In this document: piece by piece, positions 1-8,500 of the stretch | Numbering within the stretch: position 1 is the first letter of the stretch | Layout of the letters: the number at the start of each line of letters is the position of its first letter | Made by a program: the position numbers and the translations under genes | The notes under the pieces: model-generated | What the model was told of the DNA's origin: nothing | The model's input: only the letters and a program-made list of their open reading frames with translations | Databases searched by the model: none | NCBI GenBank assembly: GCA_043777755.1 | Contig: JAYWHK010000338.1 | Coordinates: 1 to 39,818, forward strand | DNA length: 39,818 bases | Reading direction: 5' to 3' | DNA from: CANHEE01 sp043777755 | GTDB lineage: Bacteria > Bacteroidota > Bacteroidia > Chitinophagales > Saprospiraceae

Positions 1-693
1 TTATTTTTTCTTTTTTTCTATTAATCTTCTTATGGTATCTTCTTTTGATTGAATGGCTTGTATTTTTATTCTTTTTTGTTCTTCAAAATACTCTTGAACA
101 GTTTTATCCAATAAACTTTTACAATCATTCCATAGAGAAGTATTAAGCGATTTTAAAGGTAGGTAAGTGACTTTATCGTATTCACTCATTGCCTCTAAAA
201 CCATTTTGAAATTATTATAAGGGTATTTTTTTTTGTAAAATACCTCCATTTCTGAGAATGTATGTTTGCTTAGAAGTGTTGCAATGTCCCAATAATCTTT
301 TATTTCTTTGCGAGAAGTTATCGCATCTAATTTAAAAGCACAGATATCTGCTAAGGACGCAAGTCGAATATTATCAAGTTCGATAACATTTTCAATGAAT
401 GGAACATTCCAGTTGTAGCAATCTACTTTAATACTGTCAATTTCAAAACAAAGCCCGTTACTTGTTCTGGATTGTAATATTGAATTTGGATATTTTTCTT
501 TTATAAATAACTCTAAATCAGTTGTTTGGAAAAATTTATCTGTAAATAAATCAATATCAACTGAAATCCGATGTCCAAGTTGCAAAGATAGTGCAGTTCC
601 TCCAACCAAACGAAATGCGTTTAACACATTGTCATTCATTAATGCTTTTAAAACGGCTAAGAGATTGGGTGATACTGTTTCGTAGTGTAACAT
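1..693 (-). CDS. AbiEii-type nucleotidyltransferase toxin
   Basis: A 230-residue protein of the AbiEii/DUF1814 nucleotidyltransferase family. The N-terminus carries the family signature: GGTALSLQLGHR at about residues 31-42, then SVDIDLF at 44-50, where the two Asp residues are the expected metal ligands of the nucleotidyltransferase fold. A second part (DICAFKLDAITSRKEIKDYWDIATLL, quoted only in outline: the KLDAI and RKEIKDYWDI motifs near 120-138) is also typical of the family. Known members are toxins of type IV-like AbiE abortive-infection systems. The gene starts inside the end of the upstream 657-968 gene (37-bp overlap on the same strand), so the two are almost certainly co-transcribed. 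It is complete: the stop codon is at the first base of the window. The family call is firm; the role as a toxin is inferred from the family. Confidence 0.85.
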   Translation of the reverse strand: MLHYETVSPNLLAVLKALMNDNVLNAFRLVGGTALSLQLGHRISVDIDLFTDKFFQTTDLELFIKEKYPNSILQSRTSNGLCFEIDSIKVDCYNWNVPFIENVIELDNIRLASLADICAFKLDAITSRKEIKDYWDIATLLSKHTFSEMEVFYKKKYPYNNFKMVLEAMSEYDKVTYLPLKSLNTSLWNDCKSLLDKTVQEYFEEQKRIKIQAIQSKEDTIRRLIEKKKK

Positions 694-968
694 TTAAAAG
701 ATTGTGGTAGCGTGATTTTAAAAATAGATTTAGCCAAATACATTGTTTTTTCCATAAGATATGGTGTATTTAAAAGTACATTTTTACATTTTTCTTCACC
801 ATAATAAATGATTGTTTCAATAATTTCATCAATGCTGCCTCTCTCAAATACCCTAACAATTATGCTATCTGCATGGTCACTTAAGTCCAACGCAGATAAA
901 TCAAATTCCCAGAATGTTTTTGCTGTTAAATTAGGTTTGAAGTTGTGTAATAAAATTGTTGCGTCCAT
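657..968 (-). CDS. Small DUF6922-like partner of the AbiEii protein, putative antitoxin
   Basis: A 103-residue protein immediately upstream of, and overlapping by 37 bp, the AbiEii-type toxin gene. The core 'FWEFDLSALDLSDHADSII' followed by 'VRVFERGSIDEIIETIIYYG' matches the pattern I remember for DUF6922-type proteins, which commonly accompany AbiEii proteins in Bacteroidota: an aromatic-rich FWEFD start, then a V-x-ERG helix and a Y-G-x-EK turn. It is not the winged-helix AbiEi antitoxin of the classical system. A clear promoter (986-993) lies 18 bp upstream of the ATG, which supports this start and makes the leader only about 11 nt. The antitoxin role is inferred from position and gene order, not from a recognised neutralising domain. 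Confidence 0.65.
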   Translation of the reverse strand: MDATILLHNFKPNLTAKTFWEFDLSALDLSDHADSIIVRVFERGSIDEIIETIIYYGEEKCKNVLLNTPYLMEKTMYLAKSIFKITLPQSFKCYTTKQYHPIS

Positions 969-985
969 TGTAACTTTTTATACAA

Positions 986-993
986 CAAAGGTA
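986..993 (-). promoter_or_regulatory. Promoter -7 box for the AbiEii pair
   Basis: Reads TACCTTTG on the minus strand, a match to the Bacteroidota -7 consensus TAnnTTTG. It would start transcription about 11 nt before the ATG at 968. Confidence 0.55.
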
Positions 994-1010
994 GTAACTT
1001 TTTTTGAAAT

Positions 1011-1055
1011 AAAAAAAGCCCCAAGTTTTTCTCTCAAAAAACTTGGAACTTTTTT
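1011..1055 (-). terminator. Bidirectional rho-independent terminator
   Basis: CCAAGTTTTT (1021-1030) pairs with AAAAACTTGG (1037-1046). A T-run follows on both strands: 1049-1055 on plus and the complement of 1011-1018 on minus. It lies downstream of the YegP/OmpA gene and just upstream of the AbiEii pair, so its main job is probably to end the minus-strand YegP/OmpA transcript. Confidence 0.7.
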
Positions 1056-1060
1056 ATTAA

Positions 1061-1094
1061 AGTCCTTCCCTTTGGGAAGGATTTAGGATGGGTT
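1061..1094 (+). repeat. Dispersed palindromic repeat, copy 1
   Basis: Palindrome CCTTCCCTTTGGGAAGG followed by ATTTAGGATGGG. The same head-palindrome plus GGATTTAGG-type tail recurs at 12021-12053, 12296-12328 and 37237-37291. It ends only about 7 bp from the stop codon of the YegP/OmpA gene. Confidence 0.65.
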
Positions 1095-1101
1095 TATTTT
1101 C

Positions 1102-3786
1102 TTATTCAATTCCTACAATCTCAACACGACGCTCTTGCGAAGCATCTACGCTATAGACTGAGTTTTTCTTATCCTTTGAATTATCGCTAACACCACCTTT
1201 TGCTTTTTCTTCACCAGATGGAATTGTTGTAATTTTGATAGCACCACTTTTCATTGCAGTTGCCAATGCTTCATTTGAATACGAATTCAAATAGTTTTCG
1301 ATAGAACTTACACGACGACCTGTCAGTGCTTGGTTGTAATCGTTTTTAGCCAAAGGAGAAGCAAAACCACGAACAGAAAGATTTACTTTTTCGCCAGCTT
1401 TAGTGATTTCTACCAATGCTGCTGCCAATTTTTCTAAATCAGTCATACCTTTCTTGACGTTATTGTCGAAGAAATCCACGGTTGCTTTGCCATCGCCTTT
1501 TGCACCAAAATCGTTGCGTAAAGGATAATAAGCATTGTAGGTTTCTGAGTATGTTTTAGCGGTACGTGTTGCTTTAGTATTTGCATCGGGTTGGTCATTG
1601 TCAAAATACAAAGTTACTGGCAAGAATTGCTTCACACCAAGTTTTGTTTTGACGGGCTCTGCTGGTACAGGTTTTGTTACTTCTGTTTTTACCTCCGTTT
1701 TTGCAGTTGCTGGAGCTTCTTTGCATTTGCCACACATCAACCACATTAGCGGTAACAATAACAATGGCAATAATAACCACCACCATTTGAAAGCACTTTC
1801 TTCGGCTACGGCTTCTACGATAGGTGCAACTGGCGGTACATCAACAACTGGCGGAACAGGGATTTCTACTTTTGGCGTTGGAATGTTTGCTGCTGCTGTT
1901 ACTGCTGCGGCAACGGCTGCTGCTGCAATTGGCGCAACAGGCACGGCTGCTGGTGCTTCTTTTTGCATACAACTACGACCAACTTCACGACCAGTTTCAT
2001 CTTTCAATACCATAATGTGGTATTCGCCTTTGTCAATACGAGTGTACATTTTATTGTTATTCAAGTTTTTGACAACACCAGCCAACTCAACGTCACGCTC
2101 GTCTGCTGTTTCAAAACCTTCGCTACGCAAACGAACACTGCCATCTGCATTATACACTACAAAATACAATTGACCATTGCTATGCTTGAAAAATGCAATA
2201 TTATTGTCTTTGTCAATCACAGTATGTCCTTCGTATTCTCTACAAAGCAAATAATCGTCTTCGATAATTACTTTTGGTGGAGCTGGTGGAGCTACTTCTA
2301 CCTTCGCTTCTACTTCGGGAACATCAATCGTAACTGCTGCCGCTGTTACCGCTGCTGCAATTGCCGCTACTGGTGCTACGACTTCCACTTTTGGTGTTTC
2401 TACGATTACTTCCGCTTCCACTATTGGAGCTGGAACTTCCACTGCTGTTGCAACGGCAGCAATAGCTGCTGCCGTTGTTGCTGTTGGAATTTTTTCCAAA
2501 CAGCTACGACCAACCTCACGACCAGTTTTATCTTTTAAAATATGCAATACATGACCTGCTCTTTCGATGGTCGTGTACATTTCTGGATTGTCATGGTAAC
2601 GCAAAACACCTGACAATTCTTCATCTCTTGTTGTTGCAGATTCAAAACCTTCAGAACGCAATTTAACAGAACCATCTGCATTGTACAAAACGAAATAGAA
2701 TTGACCATTTTCGTGTTTGAACAAAGCAACATTGTTTTGCTTATCGTTCACGGGCTTGTCTTTGTATTCAGCGCAAGCCAAATAATCATCTTCTCTCTCC
2801 TTTGTTACTTCTGGAGCTACCGCTTCTGGAGTTTCTACTGTTTCTACTACAGCTTCAACCGCTGGAACTTCTGCTATAATCTCAACTGCTGGTGCTTCTA
2901 CACTTGCTGCAACGGCTGCAATTGGAGCTGCTGCTGCAACTGCCCAACCTGCGGAACTTGCCGCTGTTGGAAATGCTGCTGCCAAAGCCGTTTTGTCTTT
3001 GTAAGCACAAGAGCGAGCGATTTCTTGGTGATTTCCTGCTTTTAATACAACAAAAAAGTAACCTCTGACTTCTTCAATCTTGAAACGAGCTTCGATTTCA
3101 CGGTTTTTAGCCACTGATTCTAAGCCATTGTCACGAGCCGAAGTCGTTGGATAACTTTCTGAACGCATCAAAACGTTGCCATCTCCATCAGTCCAGGTGA
3201 AATAATATCCACCGTTTTCATGTTGGAATTTGTACAAGCCGCTGTGGTCAGAAGCAACATCTTGGCGAGCATATTCTTTGCAAGCCATGTAATTGTCTTC
3301 TTCACGGGTGCTTTCATAAGTATCTGAATCAGAAGCATTTAGACTTACTGATACGCCTGCAGAAGCCGCTGCTGCCAATGCTGCTGCTTCACGAGCTGCT
3401 TTTGCCGCAGCACGTGAAGATGGGAAAAACGAGCGAGCTGCTTCTTCGCTGTCTTGTGCGCAAGAGCGAGCGATTTCTTGGTGGTTTCCAGCTTTCAGAA
3501 CGGCAAAGAATTTACCGAATTTTTCTTCAACTGAATAACGCTCTTCGATTTCACGGTTTTTATTTACTGACGCTGCGCCATTGTCACGACCACTTTCAGA
3601 AGGATAGCCTTCTGAACGCATGATGACAGAGCCATCTTCGTCAATCCATGAGAAGTAATTTTTGCTGTTGGAATGTGAAAATTTTACGATACCAGCAAAC
3701 TCGGTTGCTTCTGTACGATTCGCATATTCCAGACAAGCTAAGTAATCATCTTCTCTTCTTTCTACTTGTGGAGAATCTTGTGCCAT
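1102..3786 (-). CDS. Membrane protein with four double-YegP (DUF1508) units and a C-terminal OmpA-like domain
   Basis: An 894-residue protein. Four units of about 98 residues lie at roughly 12-110, 162-260, 331-430 and 509-607. Each opens with (E)DDYLxCxEY, contains a YegP/DUF1508-like half (xYFxWxDxDGxVxxRSEGY, then RDNGxxSVxKN) and a second shorter half ending LKAGNHQEIARSC or LKDxTGREVGRSC. Units 1 and 2 resemble each other more than units 3 and 4, suggesting successive duplications. Ala/Pro/Val/Glu-rich linkers separate the units. Residues about 668-684 (WWWLLLPLLLLPLMWLM) form one membrane segment. Residues 720-894 look like an OmpA/MotB peptidoglycan-binding domain (LYFDNDQPD start, LTGRRVSSIENYL, final ERRVEI). 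There is no signal peptide, so by simple topology the YegP part would be cytoplasmic and the OmpA part periplasmic. Function unknown; a structural or envelope-anchoring role is inferred. Confidence 0.85.
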   Translation of the reverse strand: MAQDSPQVERREDDYLACLEYANRTEATEFAGIVKFSHSNSKNYFSWIDEDGSVIMRSEGYPSESGRDNGAASVNKNREIEERYSVEEKFGKFFAVLKAGNHQEIARSCAQDSEEAARSFFPSSRAAAKAAREAAALAAAASAGVSVSLNASDSDTYESTREEDNYMACKEYARQDVASDHSGLYKFQHENGGYYFTWTDGDGNVLMRSESYPTTSARDNGLESVAKNREIEARFKIEEVRGYFFVVLKAGNHQEIARSCAYKDKTALAAAFPTAASSAGWAVAAAAPIAAVAASVEAPAVEIIAEVPAVEAVVETVETPEAVAPEVTKEREDDYLACAEYKDKPVNDKQNNVALFKHENGQFYFVLYNADGSVKLRSEGFESATTRDEELSGVLRYHDNPEMYTTIERAGHVLHILKDKTGREVGRSCLEKIPTATTAAAIAAVATAVEVPAPIVEAEVIVETPKVEVVAPVAAIAAAVTAAAVTIDVPEVEAKVEVAPPAPPKVIIEDDYLLCREYEGHTVIDKDNNIAFFKHSNGQLYFVVYNADGSVRLRSEGFETADERDVELAGVVKNLNNNKMYTRIDKGEYHIMVLKDETGREVGRSCMQKEAPAAVPVAPIAAAAVAAAVTAAANIPTPKVEIPVPPVVDVPPVAPIVEAVAEESAFKWWWLLLPLLLLPLMWLMCGKCKEAPATAKTEVKTEVTKPVPAEPVKTKLGVKQFLPVTLYFDNDQPDANTKATRTAKTYSETYNAYYPLRNDFGAKGDGKATVDFFDNNVKKGMTDLEKLAAALVEITKAGEKVNLSVRGFASPLAKNDYNQALTGRRVSSIENYLNSYSNEALATAMKSGAIKITTIPSGEEKAKGGVSDNSKDKKNSVYSVDASQERRVEIVGIE

Positions 3787-4374
3787 AGTGTTTGGTTTTG
3801 TTTGGACTTGTGAAGCCCTTTTTAGTATTAATAAATTAAGATAATGATTTTATAAATAAGGCTTTATAAAATTATTATTGATATATATAAACTAAAATTA
3901 AAACGTCTGTTTTGTTTTTTATTTTAAAATGCTAAAAAATGGTATGAAAGCTATGCGCTTTGCGTTGGGATGACCGCTTTCTTAATAAGTATGTACTGCA
4001 AAATTACATTTTTATTTTGTGAAATTATATTTTTTAATTAAAAAAAATATAAATATTTATTTTCATTATAATAAAAAAATTTAATTGTTTATTTGTTGAT
4101 ACTGAATTAATAAAGAATTAATAGGCGAAAAACAAATGCTTAAATCTAAGTTTGTTTTTGTAAAAACGCTTACAAAGCGATTTCTTTTATTTTTTCAAAA
4201 AACAACTAAAAAAGGAGCTGTGAAATAGCTTGCGATTCGTTGTTACTTATTAAATTAAACTTTAACATAACAAACGCTTCATGCCTCAATCATTTTGGCA
4301 TGATATTTTGACATATTAAAAAAATATTTAACTAAAAAAAAGACCAATCACTTTACTTTTTTATCAAAAAGCTA
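3787..4374. other. Long AT-rich divergent intergenic region
   Basis: About 590 bp between the divergent YegP/OmpA and PorP/SprF genes, with no credible ORF. It holds a possible minus-strand -7 box (TAATTTTG, 3999-4006), which would give the YegP/OmpA gene a leader of about 200 nt. There is also a small ATGCC/GGCAT hairpin near 4281-4302 and long A/T runs. I recognise no riboswitch or RNA gene here. Confidence 0.5.
3999..4006 (-). promoter_or_regulatory. Possible -7 box for the YegP/OmpA gene
   Basis: TAATTTTG followed by C on the minus strand fits TAnnTTTG, but the surrounding DNA is very AT-rich and the box is 213 bp from the start codon, so a chance match is possible. Confidence 0.35.
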
Positions 4375-4382
4375 TATCTTTG
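4375..4382 (+). promoter_or_regulatory. Promoter -7 box for the PorP/SprF gene
   Basis: TATCTTTG followed by C fits TAnnTTTG. Transcription would start at about 4387-4389, downstream of the in-frame TTG at 4380. The translation start therefore has to be the ATG at 4416. Confidence 0.65.
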
Positions 4383-4415
4383 CAGCGAATTTTTAAAATA
4401 ATATTTATCCATCCC

Positions 4416-5384
4416 ATGATCAAGTCATCTTTATTCGTCCTTTTGGCGTGTTGGAGTCTATCCACCTACGCCCAACAACTACCCCTATTCACACAATATC
4501 GTGAGAATCTTGGCATTATAAACCCTGCCGCTGTTCACTCTGATTTTTTATTGTACAATAAAACAACCACTGTTGGTATTGGATACCGCAAGCAATGGGC
4601 TGATTTAGACGCTTCGCCAACTACGCAAGTGCTTCGTTTTGACCATTTTAATGCTTATTCAGGCAACAATGCACAACCCATCTTTGGTGGTTATTTTATG
4701 AATGACCAAACTGGGCCTTTGGGCATGACTGGTCTTTATGGCAAAGTAGCGGTTGTTATCAGCAATGACCCTGAGGAGTACGGTATTTCAGCGGGTCTTA
4801 CAGCTGGTGGTGTAATGCATCACCTTGACCCTGCTAAAATCATTGTTCGTGACAACAACGACATCGAAATTAGCAACCGTCAAAACCAAATCGTTCCCGA
4901 TGTAGGTTTGGGTGTTTATGCTTGGCAAAAATTTGGTGGTAGAGGTTTTTTTGATGGCGATATTATCGCAGGAGGACTTTCTGTACCGCAAGTATTGGGT
5001 CTGAATCTGTCCTACAAAGACACCAATGGGAAGTTTAGTCAAAAGCGTGTGCAGCACTTTTACGGTCAATTGAGTCTTATTCATAGATTTGATGATGAGG
5101 AAAAATTCTTAGAACCTTCAATTTGGATAAAATATGCGCCAAATGCGCCTTTAAATATTGATTTTAATTTGAAATATTTATTGATTCCAAGCCTTTGGGT
5201 TGGTACAGGTGTTTCAACTGGAGGTAATTTTCACGCAGAAACTGGTTTTATGCTTGGCGATGATGCTGGTTTGCGAGGCAACTTAAAGTTGGGTTATGGT
5301 TATGACTATTCATTTAGTCCAGCTGGTCCTTTTTTTGGTTCTACGCATGAAATTAATTTGACCTATTCCTTCGGTGGAAAATAA
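4416..5384 (+). CDS. PorP/SprF family type IX secretion-associated outer-membrane protein
   Basis: 322 residues from the ATG at 4416. The frame is open back to a TTG at 4380, but that codon overlaps the promoter -7 box, and starting at 4416 leaves a clean signal peptide (MIKSSLFVLLACWSLSTYA, then QQ). The mature start QQLPLFTQYRENLGIINPAAV is the PorP/SprF hallmark: F-T-Q-Y near the N-terminus, then an INPA motif. The rest alternates Gly/aromatic beta-strands to the end (YSFGGK), consistent with an outer-membrane barrel. Family members such as Flavobacterium SprF are needed to deliver or anchor a partner T9SS cargo, and here a large T9SS type B cargo lies directly downstream, so they probably work as a pair. 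The family call is firm; the partnership is inferred from position. Confidence 0.88.
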   Translation: MIKSSLFVLLACWSLSTYAQQLPLFTQYRENLGIINPAAVHSDFLLYNKTTTVGIGYRKQWADLDASPTTQVLRFDHFNAYSGNNAQPIFGGYFMNDQTGPLGMTGLYGKVAVVISNDPEEYGISAGLTAGGVMHHLDPAKIIVRDNNDIEISNRQNQIVPDVGLGVYAWQKFGGRGFFDGDIIAGGLSVPQVLGLNLSYKDTNGKFSQKRVQHFYGQLSLIHRFDDEEKFLEPSIWIKYAPNAPLNIDFNLKYLLIPSLWVGTGVSTGGNFHAETGFMLGDDAGLRGNLKLGYGYDYSFSPAGPFFGSTHEINLTYSFGGK

Positions 5385-5395
5385 ACAATTTTTAT

Positions 5396-5500
5396 AGTGA
5401 ACAATTAATAGTGAACAACTAACAACTAACAGTACTATTCATTGTTCACTGTTCATTGTTCATTGTTCATTGTTCACTGTTCACTGTTCACTGTTCACTG
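5396..5500 (+). repeat. 7-bp tandem repeat array with inverted outliers
   Basis: Nine contiguous heptamers TTCATTG or TTCACTG fill 5438-5500. Upstream, AGTGAACAA occurs twice (5396-5404 and 5410-5418) and is the inverse of the array unit, so a hairpin can form between AGTGAACAAT and ATTGTTCACT. The array lies between the stop of the PorP/SprF gene and the start of the T9SS cargo gene. Confidence 0.85.
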
Positions 5501-5594
5501 TTAATTAATAAATTCCCAATCCAATTCATCAATTCGGCAAAAAAATTAGAAATTAAAATTTATAATTTTTTTGTCTTAATATATAAAAAATTTA

Positions 5595-8500
5595 ATGAAA
5601 AATACCATTAAAATATTCGTCCTTACGTTTTTTTCATTAGTACTTTCATATAGTACTTACGCACAAAAAAAAGCTATTGGTATCACCATTACTACTGCAA
5701 AAGGTTCGCCAGGTGATACGGTTTGTGTTGATTTCAAAGTAGATAGTTTTATTAATATCCAAGCAGCTCAATTTGGTTTTTCTTGGGACAATACAAAGTT
5801 AGATTATGTAGGAATTACCAATTATAATGGTGTTATAAATCCTGCGCAATTCACTATAAATACGTCGTTCACGCCAACGGGTAAATTAGGATTATTGTAT
5901 GAAAACCCAATCGGAAACGGAACGACACTTCCAAATGGCTCAACTGTTTTTTCACTCTGCTTTAGAGTGAAAATGGCTGTTGGTGAAACAGATCAAATCT
6001 GTTTGTCAAAAGTAGGGAACTCTGACATAGAGTTTAGTAATAATTTAGCGCAAATTATTGATTACAAACCAAAGCCTCCTTGTGGAAAAATAGAAGCCGT
6101 ATTACCTATTTTAAAGCCAGTAAAATTAATTGGTACTACGGAAGTTGTCAAGCAGAATGATACAGCTTGCATCGCTTATACTGTAGATGATTTTACAAAA
6201 GTAACAAAACTTGAATATGACTTAGAGTGGGATGTTTCAAAGTTAAAATTTGAAAGTATCTCAATGATTAATCCCTTATTTGCTCCAAATGGAACAAATA
6301 CGCCATTTTACAGTTTTAATCCAGTCACGGGAACGGGAAAAATATTTTGGTCAGCAGCATTGGCAGGAACAAATAACTTGACCTTGCCTAACGGTACTTT
6401 ATTGTTCAAACTTTGTTTCAAAGCAATTGGTCCGCAGGGGTCTATCTGTCCTGTTAATTGTCCAACTTCGCCAGCACCAAATGTTGTAACAGCGACTTCC
6501 AACAATCAAAATGTTGGGCTTTCTGGAACGAAAGGTAAAATTAATATTTTGAAAACAGATTTTGACCCAGTTGAGGTAAATATTCCTAACTATACAGGCG
6601 ATGCAGGACAAAATTTTTGTATTGATATAAAAGGTTCAAAAATTGATAGTATAATTGCACTGCAATATACTATGCAGTGGGATCCTGAAGTTCTAAAATT
6701 TATTGAAATAAAAAATATTTATCCTTTTGCGCCTACGGTAAATGTTACGACAAGTACCACCAAGGCAGAAGATTCTGGTTTTTATACTTTGGCAATTGAA
6801 AGTCCATCTTCCCCATTGACATTGCCTGCAAATACGGTTTTGTATCAAGTTTGTTTTCAACCTACAGGACTTTTGGGTTGTTCTGATATAAAATTAACAG
6901 CAATTCCTACGGCTATTGCTGCCTACAACAATCAAACACAAGAAAATATTGAAATTAATTCCAATATTGGCAAAATATGTATTCAAAGTGCCATCAAAGT
7001 AACCGATACGACTTTTGTAATGCCGAATTGTAAAGACCCTTTCGGTGGTTCAATCGGTATAAAAGTTGGTGGAGGAACAGCTCCTTACACCTATTTATGG
7101 AGTCCTAATGCAAACAACGCCACAACGCCAACTGTAAAACCATTGGCAAAAGGCGTTTATTATGTGACCATTACAGATGCGAGTGTTCCTACGAAAAAAG
7201 TAGCGGTAAGATTTGAGTTAAATTCAGACCTCAAAGCACCTGATGCTGTTGCAAAAGCTCTTGGTATTATTGAGTGCAAGGCAAATAGTAAAGTTGTTTT
7301 AGATGGCAAAGGTTCTTCAAAAGGTACTAATTACAAGTATAAATGGTTGAGTACCAATGGTGTATTTGAAGGTTCAGACTCTTCGATTACAGCGGTTGCG
7401 CTTTCGCCAGAAGCCTATTATTTGCAAGTGACGAATTGTGACAACGGTTGTATAGATACGAGTAATGTAGTAGTTTTGAAAGCACCAGATGTTCCGAATA
7501 TCATCACTACGGGTAATCAATTTATTGCTTGTACCAATTCTATTGGTGTTCAGTTGAGTGCTTGTGCTTCAACGCCAGCTGGAAATTTAACCTACAAATG
7601 GAGTTCTGCAACAGGCACTATTGATGGAACACCTAATAAGTGTAATCCTTTTGCAAAAACAGCAGGTGAATATATCGTAACCGTAACGAATACAGCAAAC
7701 AGTTGTAGTGCAGTAGAGAAAACAATCGTAACAGCTGACCCAAATGTGCCAAAAGCATTAGCTATTGTAAAGGACACTTTGAATTGTGACAATGCTTCTG
7801 TTCAGCTTTATGGCGATATGAGTACAACGCCAGGTGGTGTTATCAAAAACTTTACTTGGGCAACAGGTGTAGGCAACAATTGTTTTATTCAAAATGAAAA
7901 AAATGCCATTGCGACAGTAGATTGTGGCGGAAAATATGTGCTTTTGGTAAGAAATGATGCCAATTGTGTTTCTATTGATACGGTTGAAGTTATTGATTGT
8001 CGTTCAAAAACAGCGGTTGCAAAAGCGCAATCAAAGTACAATCTTGATTGTAAAGGAAAAGATTTGGTGATTGATGCAAGTGCTGGTTCTTCCGTAGGAA
8101 ACGATTATATTTATTCTTGGAAAGTAGATACTTTGCCGCCTTCGCTTGGAGGAAAAATAGTGAAAGGCAAAAACACTCCAATCGTAACTGTGAATCAACA
8201 AGGTATTTATATTTTTACAGTAAAACATAAATATAGCAAATGTGAAAGTGTTGCGAAAGTAACCGTTTTGCCACCAGCTGACCAACCTGCACAAGTAGAT
8301 GCTGGAAAAGATACTGTTTTGACTTGTTTGACAACTCAAATACAACTCAATGGAAAATCGGATTTGAATCCTGACTATAAATTCAAATGGACAGCTGCTG
8401 ACGGTAGTCCAGTGAATAATGCAACTTCGTTAGTGCCAATCATCACCAAAGGCGGTAAATATACCTTGACTGTTACCAATTCAAAAAATGGTTGTGAAGC

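Noticed and set aside
808..1086. Plus-strand ORF of 92 codons
   Set aside because: Antisense to the DUF6922-like gene and running through a terminator and repeat; no recognisable protein features.
1598..2538. Several plus-strand ORFs opposite the YegP/OmpA gene
   Set aside because: They are the antisense of Ala/Pro-rich linkers, which give long stop-free frames by composition.
3787..4374. Riboswitch or small RNA in the long intergenic region
   Set aside because: Only weak hairpins and A/T runs; no conserved RNA motif recognised.
4380..4415. Upstream TTG start for the PorP/SprF gene
   Set aside because: It overlaps the promoter -7 box and would add 12 residues in front of a complete signal peptide.
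5438..5500. CRISPR-like array
   Set aside because: Units are 7 bp with no spacers and no cas genes nearby; it is a simple tandem repeat.
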